From Streptomyces venezuelae (GTDB lineage: Bacteria; Actinomycetota; Actinomycetes; Streptomycetales; Streptomycetaceae): 64,000 nt of DNA. Numbering within the stretch: position 1 is the stretch's first letter; every line of letters begins with the position of its first letter. The translations under genes and the position numbers were made by a program. The DNA lies in assembly GCF_008642275.1 (NCBI RefSeq), contig NZ_CP029189.1:434001-498000 (forward strand), in the 5' to 3' direction. This document shows positions 34,546 to 42,119 of this stretch, piece by piece. Below the pieces are notes generated by a model, which saw only the letters and a list, made by a program, of their open reading frames with translations, was not told the DNA's origin and searched no databases.

Positions 34546-35346
34546 CTACTCGCGCCGATACACCGCGGCCCGCTTCTCGGCAAAGGCCCGCGCCCCCTCT
34601 TTCGCATCGGCGGTGTCGAAGATCGGCCACCCCCGCAGCAGCTCCGACGCCAGCCCCTCCCGCTCCGTCATCTCGGCGGTCTCGTAGACCGACGCCTTGA
34701 CCGCCTCCACCGCCAGCGGCCCGCACGCGTTGATCCGCTCCGCGATCTCCAGGGCCGCCTCCAGCGCCGTACCGTCCGGCACCACCCGCCCGACCAGCCC
34801 GATCCGCTCGGCCTCGGCTGCGGAGTACGGGCGCCCGGTCAGCAGCATCTCCAGGGCGTGCGTGCGCGGGATCTGGCGCGGCAGCCGCACGGTGGAGCCG
34901 CCGATCGGGAAGAGTCCGCGCTTGACCTCGAACAGCCCGAAGGTCGCGCCCTCGGCCGCCACCCGGATGTCCGTGCCCTGCAGGATCTCGGTCCCGCCGG
35001 CCACGCAGTAGCCCTCCACCGCCGCGATCACCGGCTTGCGCGGCCGGTGGTGGCGCAGCATCGCCTTCCAGTGCAGGTCGGGGTCGGCCTTGAGACGGTC
35101 CCGGTACCGGTCGCCCGCCATCCCCTTCCCTGCAAGGGCCTTGAGGTCCATTCCGGCGCAGAAGTCCCCGCCCGCGCCGGTGAGGACCACCGAGCGGATC
35201 CCGTCGTCGGCGTCCGCCTCCAGCCAGCCGTCGTACAGCCCCACCAGCAGCGGCAGCGAGAGCGCGTTCTTCGCCTCGGGCCTGTCCATGGTGAGCACCA
35301 GCGTGGCGCCGTGCCGATCCACGGTCAGGTGTTCCGTCCCACCCAT
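34546..35346 (-). CDS. Crotonase / enoyl-CoA hydratase family protein
   Basis: The 266-residue product starts MGGTEHLTVDRHGATLVLTM at an ATG with GGGAGGA upstream. The crotonase oxyanion-hole segments are present (VVLTGAGGDFCAGMDLKAL, AAVEGYCVAGGTEILQGTDI), as is FEVKRGLFPIGGSTVRLPRQ. The second loop GTEILQGTD and the downstream GLFPIGG lack the classic pair of hydratase glutamates in their usual place, so it could be an isomerase, hydrolase or hydratase of the superfamily. It is divergent from the FadD19-like gene and shares an operator-like repeat with it. Confidence 0.88.
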   Translation of the reverse strand: MGGTEHLTVDRHGATLVLTMDRPEAKNALSLPLLVGLYDGWLEADADDGIRSVVLTGAGGDFCAGMDLKALAGKGMAGDRYRDRLKADPDLHWKAMLRHHRPRKPVIAAVEGYCVAGGTEILQGTDIRVAAEGATFGLFEVKRGLFPIGGSTVRLPRQIPRTHALEMLLTGRPYSAAEAERIGLVGRVVPDGTALEAALEIAERINACGPLAVEAVKASVYETAEMTEREGLASELLRGWPIFDTADAKEGARAFAEKRAAVYRRE

Positions 35347-35411
35347 TGCCGTCCTCCCGTCTCAAGACCTAGAACAGGTTGCAGTAGGGGAGGGTGCAGT
35401 TCAATAGTCTT

Positions 35412-35428
35412 CTGACACCCAGTCAGAT
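35412..35428. promoter_or_regulatory. Operator copy 2: TCTGAC-N5-GTCAGA between crotonase and FadD19-like genes
   Basis: A perfect 6-5-6 inverted repeat lies 66 bp upstream of the crotonase start and 119 bp upstream of the FadD19-like start, so it could control both. It matches the repeats at 22573-22589 and 49506-49522. Confidence 0.7.
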
Positions 35429-35546
35429 TTCTTGGGTGGCGCCCTTCCCACTTGCCGTCTCCGGCGCTCTAATGACCGCCGGAGCAGGCCGGTCGCACGG
35501 CCGGCCGTCGGGAGTTCCGGGCAAACATCCAGGGTCAGGAGGAACG

Positions 35547-37175
35547 GTGGAGTACAACCTTGCCGACCTGTTCGAGTCGGTCGTGGACGTGGTCCCGGAC
35601 CGCGAGGCCCTCGTGTACGTGGACCACCCCGGGACCGGCGCCGAGCGCCGCCTGACGTACGCGGAGCTCGACACGGCGGCGAACCGGATCGCGCACCACC
35701 TGCGCGACAGCGGCCTGGCCGCCGGCGAGCACGTGGGCCTTCACCTCTACAACGGAATCGAGTACCTGCAGACGGTGCTCGCCTGCCTGAAGGCCCGGCT
35801 GGTACCGGTGAACGTCAACTACCGGTACGTGGAGGAGGAGCTGGTCTACCTCTACAACGACGCCGATCTCGCCGCCCTGGTCTTCGAGGGCGAGTTCACC
35901 GAGCGGGTCGCGGCCGCACTGCCGCAGACGACGAAGCTCCGGCACCTGATCCGGGTCGGCCGGGCTCCCGAGGGCGCACCCGAGCCGTCGGTCGCGCCGG
36001 TCCCGTACGCGGACGCCGAGGCGGCCGGATCGCCCGGGCGCGGCTTCCCGCCGCGCAGCCCCGACGACCTGTTCATCATCTACACCGGCGGCACGACGGG
36101 CATGCCGAAGGGGGTGATGTGGCGGGCCGAGGACCTCTTCTTCGCCGGACTGTTCGGCGGCGAGCCCTCGGGCGAGCCGGTGAAGCGGCCCGAGGAACTG
36201 GCCGAGCGGGTCGCGGGGCGCGGCGCGGGGCTCACCTTCTTCCCGGCGCCCCCGCTGATGCACGGCACGTCGACGCTGACCTCCTTCATCGCGTTCAACT
36301 ACGGCCAGCGGGTGGTCATCCACCGGAAGTACGCGCCGGAGGAAGTGCTCCGCACGATAGAGAAGGAGAAGGTCTCCAGCGTGTCGCTGGTCGGCGACGC
36401 GATGCTGAGGCCACTGATCGACGCCCTGAACGGCCCGCTCAAGGGCACGGACCTGTCGTCACTGTTCAGTGTCTCCTCGTCCGGGGCGATCATGTCGGAT
36501 TCGGTGCGGGCCGAGTTCCAGCGGCTGGTGCCGAACGTGCTGCTCCTGAACAACTTCGGTTCGTCGGAATCCGGTTCCAACGGCCGGGCGACGGACGACT
36601 CCGGCCCGGAGAAGGGCTTCCGGCTGGAGGTCAACGACCGTACGCAGGTGGTGGACCCGGTGACGCACGAGCCGGTGGCGGTGGGCGAGCCGGGTCGCCT
36701 CGCGCAGCGCGGGCACGTCCCGCTCGGCTACTACAACGACCCGGGGAAGACCGCCGAGACCTTCTTCCAGAAGGGCACGGAACGCTGGGTGCTGCTCGGC
36801 GACATGGCGACCGTCGACGAACAGGGCATCGTCACGGTGCTCGGCCGCGGCTCGCAGTGCATCAACACGGGCGGCGAGAAGGTCTATCCGGAGGAGGTCG
36901 AGCAGGCCCTGAAGTCCCACCCCGACGTGTACGACGCCCTGGTGGCGGGGGTCCCGGACCCGACCTGGGGCAGCCATGTGGCCGCTGTGGTGCAGGTCCG
37001 GGAGGGCGCCGAAGCGCCGTCCCTGGACCAGATCCAGAGCCACTGCCGCACCAGGCTGGCGGGCTACAAGATCCCGCGGCAGCTGGTCATCGCGCCCGCC
37101 ATCCAGCGGTCCCCGAGCGGCAAGGCGGACTACCGCTGGGCCAAGGCGGTGGCGACGGAGGCGGATTCGGCGTAG
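35547..37175 (+). CDS. Acyl-CoA synthetase, FadD19/FadD3-like
   Basis: A GTG start with AGGAGGAAC upstream gives 542 residues. VEYNLADLFESVVDVVPDRE, FIIYTGGTTGMPKGVMW near residue 179 and RGSQCINTGGEKVYPEEVEQ make it a clear adenylate-forming CoA ligase. The C-terminal GYKIPRQLVIAPAIQRSPSG and KADYRWAKAVATEADSA carry the catalytic lysine. From memory it resembles the mycobacterial FadD19 group, which activates C24-branched sterol side-chain acids, but related ligands are possible. It is divergent from the crotonase and lies beside the thiolase-fold/DUF35 operon, fitting a side-chain degradation module. Confidence 0.87.
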   Translation: MEYNLADLFESVVDVVPDREALVYVDHPGTGAERRLTYAELDTAANRIAHHLRDSGLAAGEHVGLHLYNGIEYLQTVLACLKARLVPVNVNYRYVEEELVYLYNDADLAALVFEGEFTERVAAALPQTTKLRHLIRVGRAPEGAPEPSVAPVPYADAEAAGSPGRGFPPRSPDDLFIIYTGGTTGMPKGVMWRAEDLFFAGLFGGEPSGEPVKRPEELAERVAGRGAGLTFFPAPPLMHGTSTLTSFIAFNYGQRVVIHRKYAPEEVLRTIEKEKVSSVSLVGDAMLRPLIDALNGPLKGTDLSSLFSVSSSGAIMSDSVRAEFQRLVPNVLLLNNFGSSESGSNGRATDDSGPEKGFRLEVNDRTQVVDPVTHEPVAVGEPGRLAQRGHVPLGYYNDPGKTAETFFQKGTERWVLLGDMATVDEQGIVTVLGRGSQCINTGGEKVYPEEVEQALKSHPDVYDALVAGVPDPTWGSHVAAVVQVREGAEAPSLDQIQSHCRTRLAGYKIPRQLVIAPAIQRSPSGKADYRWAKAVATEADSA

Positions 37176-37204
37176 CCGTGGGGTCTCGTACGTCCCGCGC
37201 TCGC

Positions 37205-37771
37205 TCAGGACGGCACGGGCGCGGGTATGAGGGCCGGGGCGGACGGCGAGGGTGCCGTGGCGGCGTCGCCCTCGTCCACGCAGGTCAACACCATGGACAC
37301 CGGAACCGGCAGACCCGACGCCCCCTCACCCGTGGGGCGGGAGGTCACCGTCCAGTTGCCCTTCGTCAGGGCCAGCGCCCCGTCGCCCCGGTCGGGGCCG
37401 TCCTGCCAGCCGTGTTCGGAACGGGCCCGCGCGAAGGCCGCTGCCACGGCGGCGTCCGCCGTCTCCGGCGCATGAAGCCCTGAGAGCCGTTCGTAGCACG
37501 AACGTATGCCCCGGGAGGGCTCCCGCTCCACCGTGATCCCCTCCGCCGCCAGTATCGAGGTCATCTCCGACACCACCGTTTCGCGGGGCAGCGGCGGACC
37601 CGAGTACCGCGGGGGCAGCGGGCCGAGGTCCCGCAACAGATACGCGCCGACCGCCACCGCCGCCGTCGCCAATGCCGCCAAAGCCAGGGCCGCCACGGCT
37701 GTGAGCAGCAGTATCCGTCGCACGGTGTTGTCGGCCCTCTCGGTTCGCTGTACGGCCGGCCAGTCTGTCAC
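37205..37771 (-). CDS. Membrane-anchored hypothetical protein
   Basis: I choose the GTG at 37771 (VTDWPAVQRTERADNTVRRI), giving 188 residues; upstream the frame crosses a repeat-rich stretch and is doubtful. One hydrophobic span (ILLLTAVAALALAALATAAV) follows a basic start, leaving an extracytoplasmic domain of about 130 residues with ETVVSEMTSILAAEGITVER and two cysteines (SCYERLSG, LTCVDEGD). The C-terminus is proline rich. No family recognised. It ends 29 bp from the FadD19-like stop (convergent). Confidence 0.65.
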   Translation of the reverse strand: MTDWPAVQRTERADNTVRRILLLTAVAALALAALATAAVAVGAYLLRDLGPLPPRYSGPPLPRETVVSEMTSILAAEGITVEREPSRGIRSCYERLSGLHAPETADAAVAAAFARARSEHGWQDGPDRGDGALALTKGNWTVTSRPTGEGASGLPVPVSMVLTCVDEGDAATAPSPSAPALIPAPVPS

Positions 37772-37945
37772 CCCGCCGATCTTGACGAACCACCGGCCAC
37801 CGGCCAGTGGCGGCCGCTCGGGGGCGACTCGTCGGCCGGCGGTGCGGAGTCGCCCGTGCCGCGCCGGTCGAGGAGGATCAGAGGACGACCCTCCGCCGGT
37901 CCGCCGGTCCACTGGTCCACCTGACCGCTGGTCCACCTGACCACC

Positions 37946-37977
37946 GGTCCGCCGGTCCGCCGGTCCGCCGGTCCGCC
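37946..37977. repeat. Four perfect copies of GGTCCGCC
   Basis: The 8-bp unit repeats four times without change inside a longer array of related units (37890-37978), including two copies of TGGTCCACCTGACC. This is an expandable microsatellite-like array. Confidence 0.85.
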
Positions 37978-38058
37978 GAGAAGATCGGCATCCGGGCCGC
38001 CACAACAGACGATCACTCGTTCGAGTCATTGATTTAACCTGCGGATTCCTGGCAATCT

Positions 38059-38076
38059 ACCGAATGATCGGTCGGT
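38059..38076. promoter_or_regulatory. PaaR-like operator ACCGAATGATCGGTCGGT before paaK
   Basis: Seven of nine pairs are symmetric (ACCGA...TCGGT arms). The site is 21 bp upstream of the paaK start and resembles the TetR-type PaaR operators described for actinobacterial phenylacetate genes. No paaR gene is in the window. Confidence 0.55.
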
Positions 38077-38096
38077 TCTCATGGTGAGGTGACGGC

Positions 38097-39425
38097 ATGG
38101 CGGTGTACACGGATCTCCACGACACGGGCGAGCGGCTGGGCCGCGACGAGCTGGCCGCGCTCCAGCTCACCCGGCTGCGCGCGACCCTGCACCGCGCCTA
38201 CGAGAAGGTGCCGTTCTACCGGCAGGCGTTCGACAAGGCCGGCGTACACCCCGACGACTGCCGCTCCCTCGCCGACCTCTCCCTGTTCCCCCTGACCACC
38301 AAGGCCGATCTGCGCGACCAGTACCCCTTCGGGATGTTCGCCGTACCGCGCTCGCAGGTGCGCCGCATCCATGCCTCCAGCGGCACGACCGGGCGGCCGA
38401 CCGTCGTCGGGTACACCGAGGGGGACCTCGCCACCTGGGCGGACGTGGTCGCCCGGTCCATACGCGCGGCGGGCGGACGTCCCGGGCAGATCATTCACAT
38501 CGCCTACGGGTACGGGCTGTTCACCGGCGGCCTGGGCGCGCACTACGGTGCCGAACGCCTCGGCTGTACGGTCGTGCCCGCCTCGGGCGGGATGACGGAC
38601 CGGCAGGTCCGGCTCATCGAGGACTTCCGGCCGGAGGTCATCATGGTGACCCCTTCCTACATGCTGACCCTGCTGGACGAGATGGAGCGCCAGGGGATCG
38701 ACCCGCGCACCACCTCGCTGCGGACGGGGATCTTCGGTGCGGAGCCGTGGACCGAGGCGATGCGCCGGGAGATCGAGGAACGGCTCGACATCGACGCGGT
38801 GGACATATACGGCCTGTCCGAGGTCATCGGACCGGGCGTGGCGCAGGAGTTCGCCGAGACCAAGGACGGCCTCCACATCTGGGAGGACCACTTCTATCCC
38901 GAGGTGGTCGATCCGCTGACCGGCGCGGTACTGCCGGAGGGCGAGCCCGGCGAGCTGGTGTTCACCTCCCTCACCAAGGAGGCCATGCCCGTCATCCGCT
39001 ACCGCACCCGGGACCTGACGCGGCTGCTGCCCGGAACGGCCCGGCCTGCCTTCCGCCGGATGGAGAAGATCACGGGGCGCAGTGACGACATGATCATCGT
39101 GCGTGGGGTGAACGTCTACCCGACGCAGATCGAGGAGGTCCTGCTGCGGACGCCGGGCCTGGCTCCCCACTTCCAGCTGCGGCTGACCCGGGAGGGCCGG
39201 ATGGACGCCCTGACGGTACGGGTGGAGGCGCGCCGGGAGACGGACGCCGCTCGGCGGCAGGACGCGGCCGCCGCCGTGGTCCGGGCCGTCAAGGAGGGGG
39301 TCGGGGTCTCCGTCCGGGTCGAGGTGGTGGACCCGGAGACGCTGGAACGCTCGGTGGGGAAGATCAAGAGACTGGTCGACCTCCGCGGAGCCGGGGAGGC
39401 CGGAGACACGCGTCCGGGCGGCTGA
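38097..39425 (+). CDS. paaK: Phenylacetate-CoA ligase
   Basis: The 442-residue protein starts at an ATG with GAGGTG eight bases upstream. RATLHRAYEKVPFYRQAFDK, HASSGTTGRPTVVGYTEGDL near residue 92, IYGLSEVIGPGVAQEFAET and ITGRSDDMIIVRGVNVYPTQ are typical PaaK sequence. It activates phenylacetate with ATP and CoA, the first step of the phenylacetate pathway. None of the ring-epoxidation genes (paaABCDE) are in the window, so it is isolated or the pathway is elsewhere. Its own promoter carries a PaaR-like palindrome. Confidence 0.93.
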   Translation: MAVYTDLHDTGERLGRDELAALQLTRLRATLHRAYEKVPFYRQAFDKAGVHPDDCRSLADLSLFPLTTKADLRDQYPFGMFAVPRSQVRRIHASSGTTGRPTVVGYTEGDLATWADVVARSIRAAGGRPGQIIHIAYGYGLFTGGLGAHYGAERLGCTVVPASGGMTDRQVRLIEDFRPEVIMVTPSYMLTLLDEMERQGIDPRTTSLRTGIFGAEPWTEAMRREIEERLDIDAVDIYGLSEVIGPGVAQEFAETKDGLHIWEDHFYPEVVDPLTGAVLPEGEPGELVFTSLTKEAMPVIRYRTRDLTRLLPGTARPAFRRMEKITGRSDDMIIVRGVNVYPTQIEEVLLRTPGLAPHFQLRLTREGRMDALTVRVEARRETDAARRQDAAAAVVRAVKEGVGVSVRVEVVDPETLERSVGKIKRLVDLRGAGEAGDTRPGG

Positions 39426-39496
39426 AACCACCCCTTCGGGCCCATTTGGGGGTGGCCTCCGGGAGCGGGCGCACGCTCGGGGGTATGGCTTGAGAC

Positions 39497-40351
39497 GTGA
39501 TCTCCACCCTCCGGAAGCTCTACGACCGGCTCCAGGGCTCCCAGATCGGGCTGGCCTGGAGCCGCGGCCGGGAGATGGAGCTGATGCACCGGGCGATGGG
39601 CTTCGCGGCCCTCGGGTTCCTCACCCTGGTGCCGCTGCTGGTGGTCGTGGCGGCCGCCGCGCCCGGGAGCGGCTCGGGCTTCGGGCGGTGGCTCGGTCAG
39701 GCCCTCGGGGTCACAGAGGCCTCACGGGTCCGGGTCGAGATGCTGTTCGGCGCGGCGGACCTGGCGCTGGAGCGGACCACCGCGTTCGGTCTGGCCGCCC
39801 TCGCGGTGTTCGGCCTGACCTTCGGGTCGGCCGTGCAGACGGGCTACGAGAAGGTCTGGGACCTGCCGACGGCGCGCTGGCACACGATGTGGCTGCACGT
39901 CGTCTGGCTCGCCCTGCTGGTCTGCTATCTCGCCCTGCTCGTCGGGATCCCCTCGCCGTCGGACAACGCCATCGGCACGGTCCTCGGTGCTCTGGGCGAC
40001 CTCGTCGGCACGTGCCTGTTCTTCATCGCCTCACAGCGGCTGCTGCTCGGCGGCCGGGTCCGCTGGCGCGCCCTGGTGCCGGGGGCGGTCGCGACCAGCC
40101 TCGGGCTGCTGGGACTGCGGATCTTCTCGCAGCTGGTGTTCTCGCCGCTCATCGCCTCCAACGCGGTGATCTACGGCCCCTTCGGCACCCTGCTCGTCGT
40201 CCAGTCCTGGCTGGTCGGCGTCGGCTTCGTGGTCTACGGCGGCGCGCTCGTCGGCCGGCTCGTGCACGAGCACCTCACCCTGCGGCGGCTGCGGCGCAGC
40301 GGGCTCTTCCCTCCCGGGGATCCCCCCGCACACCGGCCGCACCGCGGTTGA
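39497..40351 (+). CDS. YihY/BrkB family membrane protein
   Basis: A GTG start is used and the product has 284 residues. Six hydrophobic spans are visible, including MGFAALGFLTLVPLLVVVAA, FGLAALAVFGLTFGSAVQTG, HVVWLALLVCYLALLVGIPS and YGPFGTLLVVQSWLVGVGFV. The internal GYEKVWDLPTARWHTMW and C-terminal LVHEHLTLRRLRRSG are usual in this family, which lacks an agreed function (often misnamed ribonuclease BN). Start uncertain: no strong ribosome-binding site. It follows paaK by 71 bp and could be cotranscribed. Confidence 0.83.
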   Translation: MISTLRKLYDRLQGSQIGLAWSRGREMELMHRAMGFAALGFLTLVPLLVVVAAAAPGSGSGFGRWLGQALGVTEASRVRVEMLFGAADLALERTTAFGLAALAVFGLTFGSAVQTGYEKVWDLPTARWHTMWLHVVWLALLVCYLALLVGIPSPSDNAIGTVLGALGDLVGTCLFFIASQRLLLGGRVRWRALVPGAVATSLGLLGLRIFSQLVFSPLIASNAVIYGPFGTLLVVQSWLVGVGFVVYGGALVGRLVHEHLTLRRLRRSGLFPPGDPPAHRPHRG

Positions 40352-40420
40352 CCGGGCTCCCCCACCGGTCCCCCACCGGTTCCCCGAGGGGCTCCCCCGG
40401 GCCGGTTCCCCGGGCGGGTG

Positions 40421-41962
40421 TCAGCGGCCGGGCTGCGCGAACCGGTCGCGCAGTTCCCGCTTGAGGATCTTGCCGCTGGCGTTGCGCGGGAGGGCGTCCA
40501 CGAAGAACACCCGCTTCGGGGCCTTGAAGTGGGCGAGCCTCTCCCTCGCGTAGGCCACCAGCTCCGCCTCCGTCACGTCCCCCGCCTCCCCGCGCCGTAC
40601 GACCACGGCGGTGACCGCCTCGATCCAGCGCTCGTCGGGCAGCCCCACCACCGCGGCCTCGGCCACACCCGGGTGGGTGTAGAGCACGTCCTCCACCTGG
40701 CGTGAGGCGACCAGTACCCCGCCCGAGTTGATGACGTCCTTCACCCGGTCCACGACCGTGAAGTACCCCTGCGCGTCGCGCACCGCGAGGTCGCCCGAGC
40801 GGAACCAGCCGTCCCGGAAGGCCTTCTCCGTCGCCGCCGGATCGTTCCAGTACCCCTGGCACAGCTGTGGCGAGCGGTAGACCACCTCGCCCGCCGTCCC
40901 GTCCGGTACGTCCTTGCCGTCCTCGTCGACGACCTTCGCCTCCACATGGCGCACCGGCCGCCCGCAGGAGTCCATCCGTCCCTCGTGCTCCAGCGGCCCG
41001 AGCACCGTGGCCAGCGGGCCGATCTCGCTCTGGCCGAAGCAGTTGTAGAAGGCGAGCTCCGGCAGCCTCGCGCGCAGCCGCTCCAGGACCGGGACCGGCA
41101 TGATCGAGGCCCCGTAGTACGCCTTCCGCAGCGCGCCCAGCTCACGCACCGCGAACTCCGGATGCTCGGCCAGACCGATCCACACGGTCGGCGGCGCGAA
41201 GAGGCTGTCCGCCTCACCAGCCTCGACCAGGTCGAAGATCCGCTCCGCGGCCGGCGCCTCCACGATCGTGTTCCGTGCCCCCACCGCCAGGTACGGCAGC
41301 AGGAAGACATGCATCTGCGCCGAGTGGTAGAGCGGCAGCGAGTGCACGGGCCGGTCGTCCTCGGCCAGGTCCAGTGCCTCGATCGCGCTCTCGTACTCGT
41401 GCGCGAGGGCCCGGTGGGTCATCATCGCGCCCTTGGGCAGGGCCGTGGTCCCCGAGGTGTAGAGGAGCTGCGCCAGCGCCCCCGGGTCCCGGTCGCCTTC
41501 AAAGGGCAGCGGCTCGGCCAGCTCCGCCAGGAAGGAGCCGGGGGCATCGCGCAGCGCCCGTGCCGCGTACCCGTCGGGGACCCGCCCGGCCAGGCCGGGA
41601 TCGGCGAGGACCAGGGCGCTCCCGGAGTCGTCCAGGATGTACGAGAGGTCCTCGCCGGTGAGGTTCTGGTTGACCGGTACGTGGGTGAGCCCGGCGCGGG
41701 CGCAGGCCAGGAAGGCCAGGAGATAGGCGTCGGAGTTGTGGGCGAAGGTGGCGACCCGGTCCCCGGCGGCCAGCCCGTACCGCTCCCGCAGCACGGCGGC
41801 GCCGGTGGTGACGGCCGCGTCGAGCTGGGCGTACGTCCAGCTCCGGTCGCGGTATCGCACCGCCGGCCGGTCGGGGATCCGCCGTGCGCTGTCGTGCACC
41901 AGTCCGTCGACCGTACCGTCCCGCACCGCTCGCCCGGTCCGCACCGCCCGCTCTGCCGTCAT
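40421..41962 (-). CDS. AMP-dependent acyl-CoA synthetase
   Basis: The ATG at 41962 (GAGGAT upstream) gives 513 residues. LLYTSGTTALPKGAMMTHRA near residue 165, FYNCFGQSEIGPLATVLGPL, SGDLAVRDAQGYFTVVDRVK, DVINSGGVLVASRQVEDVLY and ALPRNASGKILKRELRDRF show an intact adenylate-forming ligase with the catalytic C-terminal lysine. The acyl substrate is unclear; it is closest in style to medium/long-chain or aromatic acid ligases. It is divergent from the acylase gene and its promoter holds a spaced GTCAACA/TGTTGAC repeat. Confidence 0.9.
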   Translation of the reverse strand: MTAERAVRTGRAVRDGTVDGLVHDSARRIPDRPAVRYRDRSWTYAQLDAAVTTGAAVLRERYGLAAGDRVATFAHNSDAYLLAFLACARAGLTHVPVNQNLTGEDLSYILDDSGSALVLADPGLAGRVPDGYAARALRDAPGSFLAELAEPLPFEGDRDPGALAQLLYTSGTTALPKGAMMTHRALAHEYESAIEALDLAEDDRPVHSLPLYHSAQMHVFLLPYLAVGARNTIVEAPAAERIFDLVEAGEADSLFAPPTVWIGLAEHPEFAVRELGALRKAYYGASIMPVPVLERLRARLPELAFYNCFGQSEIGPLATVLGPLEHEGRMDSCGRPVRHVEAKVVDEDGKDVPDGTAGEVVYRSPQLCQGYWNDPAATEKAFRDGWFRSGDLAVRDAQGYFTVVDRVKDVINSGGVLVASRQVEDVLYTHPGVAEAAVVGLPDERWIEAVTAVVVRRGEAGDVTEAELVAYARERLAHFKAPKRVFFVDALPRNASGKILKRELRDRFAQPGR

Positions 41963-41993
41963 GGCGCGATCCTCGCCCTCCCGTATGCCCAAG

Positions 41994-42025
41994 GTCAACA
42001 ACCCGGTACCACACGCGATGTTGAC
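41994..42025. promoter_or_regulatory. Inverted repeat GTCAACA-N18-TGTTGAC in the divergent promoter
   Basis: The 7-bp arms (41994-42000 and 42019-42025) are exact complements separated by 18 bp. The site is 32 bp upstream of the acyl-CoA synthetase start and 95 bp upstream of the acylase start. The right arm forms TTGACA, which could be a -35 box for the acylase. Regulation is hypothetical. Confidence 0.35.
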
Positions 42026-42119
42026 AGTCCGCCGGACGGCCTGAATGAGTGTGGGGGCACGGACGTACCGCCTGTCCAACGGGTAACCACGCCCATCCAC
42101 AGGCTACTTGGGAGGACCG

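Larger units (their letters stand above)
37772..38096. other. Gene-free interval with short repeats and a PaaR-like operator
   Basis: The 325 bp contain a dense run of GGTCC-based direct repeats (37890-37978) and, near the right end, the palindrome before paaK. An in-frame extension of the leftward gene runs through the repeats but has no ribosome-binding site and a biased composition, so I treat it as non-coding. Confidence 0.55.

Noticed and set aside
37772..38029. N-terminal extension of the membrane protein gene through the repeats
   Set aside because: It has biased Gly/Arg/Pro composition, no ribosome-binding site and would contain microsatellite units; kept only as an alternative.
42108..42110. 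Upstream TTG as the start of the acylase gene
   Set aside because: It overlaps the ribosome-binding site GGAGGA, so translation from 42120 is more likely.
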